A DNA stretch of 64,000 nucleotides from Bin5 sp034422415. Its GTDB lineage: Bacteria; Chloroflexota; Anaerolineae; Caldilineales; Caldilineaceae. Positions 35,173 to 42,947 of the stretch are shown piece after piece (positions within the stretch are counted from its first letter, which is position 1; the number at the start of each line of letters is the position of its first letter). The notes beneath the pieces were generated by a model that was not told the DNA's origin, did not search any database, and saw only the letters and a list, made by a program, of their open reading frames with translations. The position numbers were made by a program, and so were the translations under genes. The stretch is taken from the NCBI GenBank assembly GCA_965202955.1, contig OZ241871.1, positions 5,084,001 to 5,148,000 on the forward strand. The letters run 5' to 3'.

Positions 35173-35577
35173 CTACTTCTCTACGAGAGGAAGAAAACCG
35201 GCAGCGTTGATGATTCGTGTTCCCGCATGTACTTTCAGTGGCAGTAGGTGTCGGCGGTCCCCGGTTACAAGGTAATCGGCATCGGATTCCACCGCGCACG
35301 CCAAGACACGATTGTCGGCTGGGTTGGTCTGGATGACAGGCAGGATTCTCCGCGGCTTAATGACGGTAGCTGCGCTACTCAGCAATCTGATTGCCTGGGA
35401 TGTCCGCTCTTGGGCCCAATTGAATTTGCGCGCCAGGACTCCAGAAACTTCCTGCAGGATAAAGGTGGATAGGTAAAGGTCGTATCGCCTCCTGGCGGCC
35501 AGCTGCAGGACACGCTGTTCGTTTCCGGAGAAGTTCAGCCCGGAGACGATTACATTCGTGTCAAGAACGACTCTCAT
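35173..35577 (-). CDS. PIN-domain toxin of a type II toxin-antitoxin pair
   Basis: PIN-fold ribonuclease of 134 residues. The acidic residues are visible as V-L-D-T-N-V-I-V-S-G at the start, E in L-Q-E-V-S, D in N-P-A-D-N-R, and D in V-T-G-D-R-R-H-L. It begins at ATG 35577, overlapping the stop codon of the antitoxin gene (ATGA-type overlap), a standard TA arrangement. The target RNA is unknown. The pair lies between the catabolic run and the mutasome genes. Confidence 0.92.
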   Translation of the reverse strand: MRVVLDTNVIVSGLNFSGNEQRVLQLAARRRYDLYLSTFILQEVSGVLARKFNWAQERTSQAIRLLSSAATVIKPRRILPVIQTNPADNRVLACAVESDADYLVTGDRRHLLPLKVHAGTRIINAAGFLPLVEK

Positions 35578-35831
35578 TTCTGGAGCGAAGCGTCAGAGGC
35601 CCGGTACTCTTCCACCAGTCGGCCCACGTCCTCACGCGCGATACCCTGGTCCCTTGACCGCCGCTTTCCATATTCGAAGAGTTGCTGCCATTCTCGCTCC
35701 GCGATATATCGACGCAGCGCCTTGCGCAACAACGCGCTCTTGGTGCTCCCTTCCTGCTTTACCAACTCTTCCACCTTCTCTGCCATCTCCAGCGGCAACG
35801 AAAAGGTGATCGTCTTTGTCGTTCGTGACAT
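35574..35831 (-). CDS. Ribbon-helix-helix antitoxin
   Basis: Small DNA-binding antitoxin of 85 residues. The N-terminal ribbon reads T-K-T-I-T-F-S-L-P and is followed by two helices (M-A-E-K-V-E-E-L-V and S-A-L-L-R-K-A-L-R-R-Y-I), the MetJ/Arc/CopG fold. The C-terminal tail probably wraps the toxin. ATG 35831 has GAGG upstream and a promoter at 35864-35893; a longer frame to 35987 crosses that promoter and is not favoured. It is expected to repress its own operon. Apart from it, no transcription-factor-like protein is visible in the window. Confidence 0.9.
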   Translation of the reverse strand: MSRTTKTITFSLPLEMAEKVEELVKQEGSTKSALLRKALRRYIAEREWQQLFEYGKRRSRDQGIAREDVGRLVEEYRASDASLQK

Positions 35832-35863
35832 TGCTCGCCTCAAGAAGCAGGGTTTCTCTGGCG

Positions 35864-35893
35864 ATTCTGCATCACGTTCGCCCTTCTTGTCAA
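35864..35893 (-). promoter_or_regulatory. Promoter of the toxin-antitoxin operon
   Basis: On the minus strand, TTGACA (35893-35888), an 18-bp spacer and CAGAAT (35869-35864) lie 33 bp before the antitoxin start. No obvious palindrome for autoregulation is seen. Confidence 0.5.
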
Positions 35894-36241
35894 TATCTTC
35901 CCTCCTCTTCCTGCGATCGCCTCCCAGGCCCTCCAAAACCTGCGAACTCGAAACCGAAAACTTCGGATCAGTTCCTGTCTTCCACACGCGACACGCTTAG
36001 CCCCCATTGGCTTCGACCCAACCCAAGCAAGAATCATTACCAATAGTCCCCTCCCTCCGGAGCCAGCGCAGTTCATCATCTCAATCAGAGAAATCCCACA
36101 AATCACAGTTCAGACAAACGCCTGCGACCCCCAAGGAGCCAGGAACCAGAACCCAGAGCTACCAAACAACAGATAGACCTCAGCTCGATCTGGGCCAAGC
36201 GATAATCCAGGGACAGACAACCGGCCACCGGCCGCTGCCGT
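35894..36241. other. Gene-free stretch after dnaE2
   Basis: About 350 bp between the TA promoter and the dnaE2 stop codon with no supportable gene. It contains one fragment of the dispersed repeat (36083-36119) and a run of CCAGGAACCAGAACCCAG-type low-complexity sequence near 36140. No clear terminator hairpin was found for dnaE2. Confidence 0.5.
36083..36119 (-). repeat. Fragment of the dispersed MITE-like repeat
   Basis: The segment ending AATCACAGTTCAGACAAA matches the reverse complement of the left end of copy A (around 1679-1705), with a short insertion of CCCAC. Only this end is present; the CGTTGACA tip is missing. Confidence 0.5.
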
Positions 36242-39200
36242 TCAATGCCAGTCATGCGCGCGCGGCATCTGCACGCCCACCCGGATCGGGCGCAGCGACG
36301 TGACGATCACGTTGGTCGTGCCGTCCCACTTCGAGACCACCCCGTTCACCTCGATCACCTGGCTGTCCAGCTCGCGGCGGTGGCGCGCAAACAGATCCGC
36401 CCACAGAATGATCTGCACGTCGCCGAACTCGTCCTCGATCGTCACGAACACCGTGCCGTCCCGCCCGCGCGGGTGCTGCCGCGCCACCGGCCAGCCGGCT
36501 ACCGTCACCGCCTCCCCATCCTCGCGGTCCTCCACCTGCGGCGAGCGCAGCACGTGCGGCGCCAGCGCAGGCCGCACAAACTCCATCAGATGCCCCTTCG
36601 GGTAGATCTCGAGCACCTGGTACTCGCCGATCATCCGCTCGCGCGCGTCGAAGTCCTCCAGCTCGGCCACGCTCTCCGGCCTGGGCAGCGAAAGCGTCAT
36701 CTGCCGGTTGCGCGAAGGACGCACATAGAGCCCCGCCTCCCACAACGCCTGCCGCCGGTTCGGCGCAACGCTGTCGAATGCCCCTGCCAGCGCCAGCGAA
36801 AGCACGGCCTGGTCGGTCATCCCCGTCCGCCGCACCAGGTCGCCCGCGCTCACGAAATCGCCGTGCCGCGCCCGCTCCTCCACAATCCGCCGCGCCGACT
36901 CCGCGCCCATGTCCTTGACGAACACGAGCCCCATCCGCACTGCGCCGCCCTCCGGCGCGCAGCGCTCCTCGCTGCGGTTGACGCACGGGTTCAGAAACGG
37001 CACGCCGAACCGCCGCGCATCCTGCTTCAGCGTCTCCAGCGGGTAGAAACCCATCGGCTGGTTGTTCATCAGCGCCACAAAAAACTCCAGCGGATAGTAG
37101 CACTTCAGCCAGGCCGCCTGGTACGCGGTGATGGCAAAGGCGTGCGAGTGGCTCTCGGGAAACATGTAATGACCGTTGATCTTGGCATAAATCCTGCGCG
37201 CCGTCTCCTCCGGCACGCCCTTGCCGCGCGCGCCCTCGCGGAACCGCTCCCAGTGCATCTCGATCAGATGCTCGTTGTTCGACTTGGCAAAGGCGCGGCG
37301 GATCTCGTCGGCCTGCGCCGCGGTCATCCCCGTCACATCCTTGATCAGCTGCACCACCTGCTCCTGCCAGACGATGATCCCGTAGCCGCGCGCCAGCGCC
37401 CGCTCTTCGAGCGGATGGTCGTATTCCCACGCCGCGCCATGCCGGTAGCGCTCGACAAACTGCGACACCGCGCTTCCCTGCTCCCCCACACCGGGCCGGA
37501 TCAGCGCCACCTGGTACGCCAGGTCGAGCAGGTTGCGCGACAGCAGCCGCTGCCCCATCTTCAGCTGCGCGGGCGACTGCAGCAGAAAGATCCCCTTCGA
37601 CAGCCCGGCGTTGATCATGTCGTACACCTTCGGGTCCTCCGGGTCGATCTCGTTCGTGTCGGGCCGCCTGCCCGTGCGCGCCTCGACCAGATCGAGCGCC
37701 TCCTCCAGCTGGTCCAGAACCGGCAGCGACAGAATGTCGATCTTGGCAAAACCGGCGTCGGCCACGCTGTCCTTGTCCCAGTCCATGATGTACCGCCCCT
37801 CGGTCGCGCCCTCGCGCACCGGCACCATCGCCGGAATCGGCGAGCTGCCCAGGATCATCCCGCCCACGTGCTGGCCCAGCAGCTTGGGCGCGCCCATCAG
37901 CTGGGGCGCAAGCTCGATCAGCTCCCGCCAGCCGCAGGCATCCACCCGCTGGCTGAACCCCGGCAGCTGCAGCATCTCCTCGCGCAGCCGCCCCGCGTCG
38001 TGCGAATGTATTTGCTTGGAAAGCAGCGCCAGATCCTCCGGCGGCAGCCCCAGCGCCTTGCCCAGGTCCTGCAACACCCCCTTGATCTTGTAGGTCGCGA
38101 TCGCGCCGGCCAGCACCGCATACTCCGGCCGGAAATGCGCGTGGACCCGCTCGATCAGCTCGTCGCGCAGCGCACGCGGAAAATCAAGATCGATGTCCGG
38201 CAGCACCGTCATGTCCGCCGAAGTAAACCGCTCCAGCGTCAGGTCCCACGCCAGCGGATCGATGTGGCTGATCCCGATCAGATAGCCCACCAGCAGCGCC
38301 ACCGACGAGCCCCGCCCCCGGCCCGGCGGGTCCCGCCCCGCAACCGGCGCATGCCCCCCGTTCCGCTCGCTCACCAGCCCCTGCGCGATCAGCGCGATCT
38401 CCCGGTAGAGCAGCAGAAAACCGGCCAGGCGGTGCCGGCCGATCAGATCGAACTCCTCCGCCAGCCGCGCCGCCACCCGCTCCGTCACCGCACCGTATAT
38501 CCGCTCCGCCGCCTCGAAACAGAGCCGTTTCAGAAAACTCTCCGGCGACTCTCCCGCCGGCAGTGCAGGGTCAGGCAGCGTGTAACCCAAATCGGTGCTC
38601 AGATCGAAAGCGCACCGCGCCGCGATCCGCGCCGTGTTGGCCACCGCATCGGGAAAATCGGCAAAGAGGCGCGCCATCTCCCCCGGCGGCTTCAGATGGA
38701 ACTGATCGTTGGGCCGCAGATGCGGCAGCGCCTGGTCGACCGTCGTGTTGAAATGCGCCGCCACCAGCGCGTTTTGCAACCGGCTCCGCTGCCGCGCGTG
38801 GTAGTGCACGTCGTTGGTCGCCGCCAGCGGAATGCCCGCCTCCTGCGCAACGCCCGCCAGCTTGCGGTTGCGCATCGTATCCCCCTGCAGAAAATTCTGC
38901 TGCAGCGCCGCGTAGACCGACCCCGGCCCGAACCACGCCGCGTATTCCCGCAGCAGCGCCTGCGCCTGCCACCACCGACCTGCCGCCGCCAACTGCCCAA
39001 CACGGCTGTCGCGCCCGCCCGTCAGCAGAATCACACCCTCCGCATGCGCCTGCAGATGCGCCGGGTCCAGCCGCGACTCCCGGCGGTCAACCCCGTTCGC
39101 GAGCGTAAACAACCGCGAGATGTTGGCGTAGCCCTGCCGCGTCTCCGCCAGCAGCGTGATCCGCGAGCCGTCCAGCAGCGTCAACTCAGCCCCCGTGATC

Positions 39201-39388
39201 GGCCGCACGCCCAAGCTGTTGGCCAGCCGCGCGAACTCCAGCGCCCCGCACAGGTTCGTATCGGTCAGCGCCAGCGCGCCGTAACCGTACGCCTTCGCCT
39301 GCGCCAGCAGCTCATGCGTATGCGACGCTCCCGCCCCAAATGAATAAAAACTCTTCGCCTGCAGCTCCACATACACCGTCCCCACCAT
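36242..39388 (-). CDS. dnaE2: Error-prone DNA polymerase III alpha subunit (DnaE2/ImuC)
   Basis: C-family DNA polymerase for translesion synthesis, 1048 residues, the length typical of DnaE2 rather than replicative DnaE. Catalytic aspartates are P-D-I-D-L-D-F-P near residue 395 and A-K-I-D-I-L-S-L near 546. Other signs are G-R-G-S-S-V-A-L-L-V-G-Y and F-P-E-S-H-S-H-A-F. The N-terminal PHP domain is degenerate: the usual L-H-x-H-S reads L-Q-A-K-S, and T-D-H reads T-D-T, so its metal site is lost. A C-terminal OB fold is present. ATG 39388 is preferred over 39406. It is downstream of imuB on the same strand, with a 607-bp gap between. Confidence 0.95.
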   Translation of the reverse strand: MVGTVYVELQAKSFYSFGAGASHTHELLAQAKAYGYGALALTDTNLCGALEFARLANSLGVRPITGAELTLLDGSRITLLAETRQGYANISRLFTLANGVDRRESRLDPAHLQAHAEGVILLTGGRDSRVGQLAAAGRWWQAQALLREYAAWFGPGSVYAALQQNFLQGDTMRNRKLAGVAQEAGIPLAATNDVHYHARQRSRLQNALVAAHFNTTVDQALPHLRPNDQFHLKPPGEMARLFADFPDAVANTARIAARCAFDLSTDLGYTLPDPALPAGESPESFLKRLCFEAAERIYGAVTERVAARLAEEFDLIGRHRLAGFLLLYREIALIAQGLVSERNGGHAPVAGRDPPGRGRGSSVALLVGYLIGISHIDPLAWDLTLERFTSADMTVLPDIDLDFPRALRDELIERVHAHFRPEYAVLAGAIATYKIKGVLQDLGKALGLPPEDLALLSKQIHSHDAGRLREEMLQLPGFSQRVDACGWRELIELAPQLMGAPKLLGQHVGGMILGSSPIPAMVPVREGATEGRYIMDWDKDSVADAGFAKIDILSLPVLDQLEEALDLVEARTGRRPDTNEIDPEDPKVYDMINAGLSKGIFLLQSPAQLKMGQRLLSRNLLDLAYQVALIRPGVGEQGSAVSQFVERYRHGAAWEYDHPLEERALARGYGIIVWQEQVVQLIKDVTGMTAAQADEIRRAFAKSNNEHLIEMHWERFREGARGKGVPEETARRIYAKINGHYMFPESHSHAFAITAYQAAWLKCYYPLEFFVALMNNQPMGFYPLETLKQDARRFGVPFLNPCVNRSEERCAPEGGAVRMGLVFVKDMGAESARRIVEERARHGDFVSAGDLVRRTGMTDQAVLSLALAGAFDSVAPNRRQALWEAGLYVRPSRNRQMTLSLPRPESVAELEDFDARERMIGEYQVLEIYPKGHLMEFVRPALAPHVLRSPQVEDREDGEAVTVAGWPVARQHPRGRDGTVFVTIEDEFGDVQIILWADLFARHRRELDSQVIEVNGVVSKWDGTTNVIVTSLRPIRVGVQMPRAHDWH

Positions 39389-39457
39389 CCACTCCCTTCT
39401 ATCCACTAACCACTATCCACTGCCGTTCCGCCGTTCCGCCGCCCCCACTAAAAACCA

Positions 39458-39474
39458 GGGCTCGTTGACATTTG
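39458..39474 (+). repeat. Solo end of the dispersed repeat
   Basis: GGGCTCGTTGACATTTG is identical to the left tip of copies A and B. The sequence then diverges. It may be a remnant of an excised or truncated element. Confidence 0.45.
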
Positions 39475-39627
39475 CAGGGTGTGTCAAGAAGGCAAGGTCT
39501 CCCGGCTGCGTGCGGTGCAAAGGCGGGGTTTCAAAGCGGCTGAAAAGACACAGTTTCGGTGTTGGGACACGAAAGTCCGGGCCGGGCACTCGGTGAACAC
39601 ATAGCGTGTCCAGGCACGAGAACAGGT

Positions 39628-39684
39628 AAACGCTCGTACGAGCGTTTTACGAGAGATCAACGAGAGTTTACGAGCGTTTGCGAG
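39628..39684. repeat. 20-bp palindrome followed by helically phased ACGAG repeats
   Basis: AAACGCTCGTACGAGCGTTT (39628-39647) is a perfect palindrome. From 39638 the word ACGAG (last copy GCGAG) recurs at 39638, 39649, 39660, 39670 and 39680, that is every 10-11 bp, followed by an A7T4 tract. One helical turn between copies suggests protein binding on one face. Function unknown. Confidence 0.6.
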
Positions 39685-39995
39685 AAAAAAATTTTAGGCA
39701 ACAGAACGGCGCCCGTTAAAATAATGGGGTAATTATTTGACAATCAGGAACTCATGTACATCCAATTTGAAACCAAGACTTTTCGCACGGGATGCTGCCT
39801 GGCATTGCAGGCGTCTCACGCGTTCCATTCATACTCGCAAGTTCGTGAACTCATTTGGGATCTACATAAGAAGCGATAGCAGCGGCATGCCTTTAGCGCA
39901 CGGCCAGATACCGTCCGATCCTCCACTTCCCCTCCTGCAATTGCGCGGAACTTGCCTGCCTCATAGAAATGTCAACGACTCCTAAAAACCAGAAA

Positions 39996-41480
39996 CTAAA
40001 AACCGCCGTGCCGATACCACCCCCCCTCCCTCCCGTTCCGGAACAGCGTCACCGGCCCGCCCTCCGACTCGATCCGAAAATAGGCGCGCGTGATCGGCCG
40101 CGGCAGCCACCACAGATCGAACGCCCACCGGTCGGCAATGCGCGTCACCCGCCGCCAGCGGCGTCCAATCTGCACCGCAACCGGCTGATGCCGATCGCCT
40201 TCCTGCACCGCCACCGCGGCCGGCGCGTGCAGCGGCCTGATGTCATCCCGCTTGGCCGGATCGATCGGGATCTGCAACGCCCGCATCTCCGGCGCCGGAT
40301 GCCACGGCGCCACCTCCGCAATCCGGTGCAGCACGTGCCGGCCGTTCATCCGCACCTGCAACCGCTTCTCCATCTCCATCAGCCGCCGCCCCGCCCGCTC
40401 CTTCACATCCTGAAACAGGCCCATCTGCTCGCCCGAGCCCCCGCTGAAACCGGACAGCGTCAGCGTCACATCCTCAACCGGGATCTGCGGCGGCTCCAGC
40501 TCCAGCCGGTCGCGGACCAGCGCCGCGGCACGTTCCCAGCGCCCCACCGGCTGCTTGAACGCGATCGACGCCGCCCACGGCGGCCAGCCGCGCGCGCTGC
40601 AGGCCAACCCCACCGCGCCCACATAGCGGCCGTCCAGCTCCGAACGCGCATACCCCCGCCGCAGCAACGTATCCAGCGCCACAAAAAGCAGATCGAGCGA
40701 CGACGAGTTGAACGGCAGCGAGCTATGCTCCACGATCGACTCCTCAAACGTCAGCGGCACGACAGGACGCCCATCCTCGCCGTTGCACAGCGCCCACAAA
40801 CGGCTGCCCTCAGCCCCGAACTGGGCAACGATCAGATGCCGCTCCATCGCCGCCACATCCCCCATCGCGTGCAGACCGAAACGGTGCAGCCTCTCCTTCA
40901 CCTCCGCGCCGACCGGCAGCAGATCGACCGAATAGGGCGCCAGGAATCCCCGCACGTCCTCCGGCGCATGGGAGACCCCGGCCTCGCGCGTGCGTGCCGC
41001 CACAAAGGCCGGAAACTTCGCATCCGCCACGCCAATGCGCGCGTTCAGATCGGGCGGGACCGCCGCCAGCAGCGCCGCCAGCGCCCCCGCCTCACCCCCG
41101 TACATCGCCTCCAGCCCGTCGAGACGCACATAGGCCGTGCCCAACTCCGCCCCCTCAACCCGGTCGCTCACCCCCTGCAAAGAGCGCAGCAGCTCGCCGA
41201 AGATCTGCCGGTAGTACGGCTCGTCCGCGCGCAGCACCACCGTATCGGCCTGCTGCGACGCCGCCTGCTCCAGCGTCATCCCCGCCCTCACCCCGCAGCT
41301 GCCCGGAAAACAGTCGACCACCACCGGCCGCGTCCCCGACGCGCTCCCGCCCTCAACCACCAGCGTCGAAGGCCCCGGCAACGCTCCGCCGGATGGGTCC
41401 GCAAAATCCTGAGCAGACCCCTCCCGCCTCATCTCCGCTTTCGCGCGCAAATGTGTGATCAGTACGCAAGCGACTCTCAT
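39996..41480 (-). CDS. imuB: ImuB-like Y-family polymerase homologue (non-catalytic)
   Basis: Y-family polymerase-like mutasome subunit, 494 residues, that bridges DnaE2 and the sliding clamp in the ImuB/DnaE2 system. The N-terminal catalytic aspartate of true DinB enzymes is replaced (V-L-I-T-H-L), and the usual S-x-D-E motif reads V-R-L-D-G-L-E-A, so it should not polymerise. Helix-hairpin-helix and little-finger regions follow (H-R-F-G-L-H-A-M-G-D). The C-terminal part contains W-R-R-V-T-R-I-A-D-R-W-A. ATG 41480 has GAGAGGGAG upstream. It is transcribed from an SOS-type promoter at 41524-41553. No imuA gene is adjacent. Confidence 0.88.
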   Translation of the reverse strand: MRVACVLITHLRAKAEMRREGSAQDFADPSGGALPGPSTLVVEGGSASGTRPVVVDCFPGSCGVRAGMTLEQAASQQADTVVLRADEPYYRQIFGELLRSLQGVSDRVEGAELGTAYVRLDGLEAMYGGEAGALAALLAAVPPDLNARIGVADAKFPAFVAARTREAGVSHAPEDVRGFLAPYSVDLLPVGAEVKERLHRFGLHAMGDVAAMERHLIVAQFGAEGSRLWALCNGEDGRPVVPLTFEESIVEHSSLPFNSSSLDLLFVALDTLLRRGYARSELDGRYVGAVGLACSARGWPPWAASIAFKQPVGRWERAAALVRDRLELEPPQIPVEDVTLTLSGFSGGSGEQMGLFQDVKERAGRRLMEMEKRLQVRMNGRHVLHRIAEVAPWHPAPEMRALQIPIDPAKRDDIRPLHAPAAVAVQEGDRHQPVAVQIGRRWRRVTRIADRWAFDLWWLPRPITRAYFRIESEGGPVTLFRNGREGGWYRHGGF

Positions 41481-41523
41481 GGCTGCTCCCTCTCCGGGTA
41501 TCGTGGGGAAGTAGTTTCAGCCG

Positions 41524-41553
41524 ATTATATAGAACATATGTTCATATTGTCAA
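41524..41553 (-). promoter_or_regulatory. Consensus promoter with nested LexA (SOS) box
   Basis: On the minus strand, TTGACA (41553-41548), an 18-bp spacer and TATAAT (41529-41524) match both sigma-70 hexamers perfectly. Within the spacer lies GAACATATGTTC (41532-41543), a perfect palindrome fitting the Gram-positive LexA consensus GAAC-N4-GTTC. This would make imuB, and perhaps dnaE2, damage-inducible. It is established that LexA of Bacillus-type bacteria binds such sites; its use here is inferred. Confidence 0.85.
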
Positions 41554-41595
41554 GTCGCATTTCCCGCCGCGCAATCCAGCGCGCCCGCCCTTCTC

Positions 41596-41624
41596 TTGTC
41601 ATCTCCCCCAAAGCCTGCTATCGT
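41596..41624 (+). promoter_or_regulatory. Promoter-like element upstream of the FG-GAP pseudogene
   Basis: TTGTCA at 41596-41601, a 17-bp spacer and TATCGT at 41619-41624 lie 50 bp before the pseudogene ATG. The same arrangement, with the shared words CTTGTCATC and GCCTGYTATCGTA, recurs at 47306-47334 upstream of the intact paralogue. Confidence 0.4.
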
Positions 41625-41674
41625 ACGCGCGCCGCAAACTTCGCAGCCCCAAACAGCACAACAGAGGTGAAGGC

Positions 41675-41977
41675 ATGGCAGAGCTGATCAAACTGACCGA
41701 ACACCTGGCGTAGGGCGGATACAACTACGCCTGCGGCATCTCGGCGGTCGACCTGACCGGCAACGGCGTGCCCGACCTGATTACCCCCGACAGTGAAGCC
41801 GGCCTCTACAGGCTTGAAAACGACGGCCAGGGCAACTTCACGCGGCACGTCGTCCACGAACGCGAAAAGGAGTGGCTGGAACGACACGCCATCGCCGACA
41901 TCAACGGCGACGGCCGCCCCGAAATCGTCATCGCGGACAGGTCAGCTGGAATATTCTCCGACTCCAGGTGTCCTTAG
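41675..41977 (+). pseudogene. Broken FG-GAP/VCBS repeat protein fragment
   Basis: The frame starting at ATG 41675 closely parallels the first 90 or so residues of the intact protein at 47936. It has an in-frame TAG at 41711-41713 where the intact copy has Met (L-A-M-D-G-Y versus L-A-stop-G-G-Y). Two FG-GAP repeats remain, D-L-T-G-N-G-V-P-D-L and D-I-N-G-D-G-R-P-E-I. Similarity ends near 41935 and the frame closes at 41977, just before the SRAP gene. It is a truncated duplicate with a nonsense mutation. Confidence 0.85.
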
Positions 41978-41985
41978 GGGGGGAA

Positions 41986-42660
41986 ATGTGTGGTCGATTT
42001 GTCCTGCGGGCCTCCCCGCAGCAGCTGCAGACTCTTTTTGATCTAGCGGAAGCGCCGGCCGCGGCGCCGCGCTATAACATCGCGCCGACTCAGCCGGTCA
42101 TGGCGGTACGCGTCAGTCCTCACGGTGGTCTGCGCGAGGCAACCTTTTTGAACTGGGGCCTGATCCCGTTTTGGGCCAAGGACCCCAAAATCGGCAGCCG
42201 GATGATCAACGCCCGTTCCGAGACGGCAGCTGAAAAACCGTCCTTCCGCGCCGCCTTCAAGTACCGACGGTGCATTGTGCCCGCCGACGGATTCTACGAA
42301 TGGAAAAAGGAGGGAGGCGGCAAGCAGCCCTATCTGATCGGGATGGAGACAGGGGCCGTCTTTGGCATCGCCGGGCTGTGGGAGCACTGGGAGCAGGACG
42401 GCTCGGTAGTCGAGTCCTGCACGCTGTTGACGACCGAAGCAAACGATTGGATGGAACCGCTTCACCACAGGATGCCGGTCATTCTTGAACCGGAGGACTA
42501 CGACGAATGGCTCGACCCGGACGTGCAGAAGTCGGGCCCGTTGCTGCACCTGATGCGGCCGTTCAGCGGAGAGACGATGCGGGCCTTTCCGGTCAGCAAG
42601 GTAGTCAATAACCCGCGCAACGAGGGGCCGAACTGCGTCGAGCCGGTTGCGCGGTATTGA
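41986..42660 (+). CDS. SOS-response-associated peptidase (SRAP/HMCES/YedK family)
   Basis: SRAP protein of 224 residues. The family's catalytic Cys is residue 2 (M-C-G-R-F). Other conserved elements are R-Y-N-I-A-P-T-Q-P, W-G-L-I-P-F-W-A-K, N-A-R-S-E-T, C-I-V-P-A-D-G-F-Y-E-W and the active-site H-H-R-M-P. The family covalently crosslinks to abasic sites in single-stranded DNA. ATG 41986 exposes Cys2 and has a G-rich ribosome site; a longer upstream frame would bury that Cys and is rejected. Located about 0.5 kb from the SOS promoter of imuB but on the opposite strand; no LexA box of its own was seen. Confidence 0.95.
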   Translation: MCGRFVLRASPQQLQTLFDLAEAPAAAPRYNIAPTQPVMAVRVSPHGGLREATFLNWGLIPFWAKDPKIGSRMINARSETAAEKPSFRAAFKYRRCIVPADGFYEWKKEGGGKQPYLIGMETGAVFGIAGLWEHWEQDGSVVESCTLLTTEANDWMEPLHHRMPVILEPEDYDEWLDPDVQKSGPLLHLMRPFSGETMRAFPVSKVVNNPRNEGPNCVEPVARY

Positions 42661-42947
42661 GAGGGACCCGCCGGCTGCTCCACTCCTGCGAGTCCGTCGG
42701 CCTCATCCTTCCCGACGTCACCCTCACGCCGACCCCCACGCCGACGATCACGCCTACGCCGGAACCTGGCACGCCCACGTCCACCGGCGGCGGCGAGGAG
42801 AGCCCCCTGGCGCTCTACGACGACGACGGCAACGGCCAGATCAGCTGCGCGGAGGCGAGGAACCACAATATAGCCCCGGTCCGCAGGGGCCAGCCCGCCT
42901 ACGAGCATATGCGGGACGCGGACGGCGACGGCGTTGTTTGTGAATGA
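42657..42947 (+). CDS. Excalibur-domain small protein, probably a 5'-truncated remnant
   Basis: A 96-residue frame from TTG 42657, overlapping the SRAP stop. Its C-terminus is an Excalibur calcium-binding motif, D-A-D-G-D-G-V-V-C-E, preceded by C-A-E-A-R-N-H. A Thr-Pro linker (L-T-P-T-P-T-P-T-I-T-P-T-P) lies before it. Excalibur domains belong to exported proteins, but no signal peptide is visible here. It therefore looks like the tail of a larger secreted protein, similar in design to the one at 43577. Start and expression are uncertain. Confidence 0.5.
   Translation: MRGTRRLLHSCESVGLILPDVTLTPTPTPTITPTPEPGTPTSTGGGEESPLALYDDDGNGQISCAEARNHNIAPVRRGQPAYEHMRDADGDGVVCE

Larger units (their letters stand above)
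39389..39995. other. Gene-free spacer between imuB and dnaE2
   Basis: About 607 bp with no supportable gene. It holds a 17-bp match to the dispersed-repeat end (39458-39474), a 20-bp palindrome with phased ACGAG repeats (39628-39684), an A/T tract after them, and AT-richer sequence around 39700-39740. A TTGACA at 39738 on the plus strand has no good -10. In other bacteria imuB and dnaE2 are usually close together, so the spacing is unusual. Confidence 0.6.

Noticed and set aside
36245..39343. 1032-codon plus-strand open frame opposite dnaE2
   Set aside because: Composed mostly of Arg, His, Pro and Gln and lacks any domain. dnaE2 on the other strand has polymerase motifs throughout.
39737..39985. 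82-codon plus-strand frame in the imuB-dnaE2 spacer
   Set aside because: TTG start without ribosome site and no recognisable features. The region looks non-coding.
39969..41687. 572-codon plus-strand open frame opposite imuB
   Set aside because: Low-complexity R/P/H/Q composition. It also crosses the SOS promoter of imuB.
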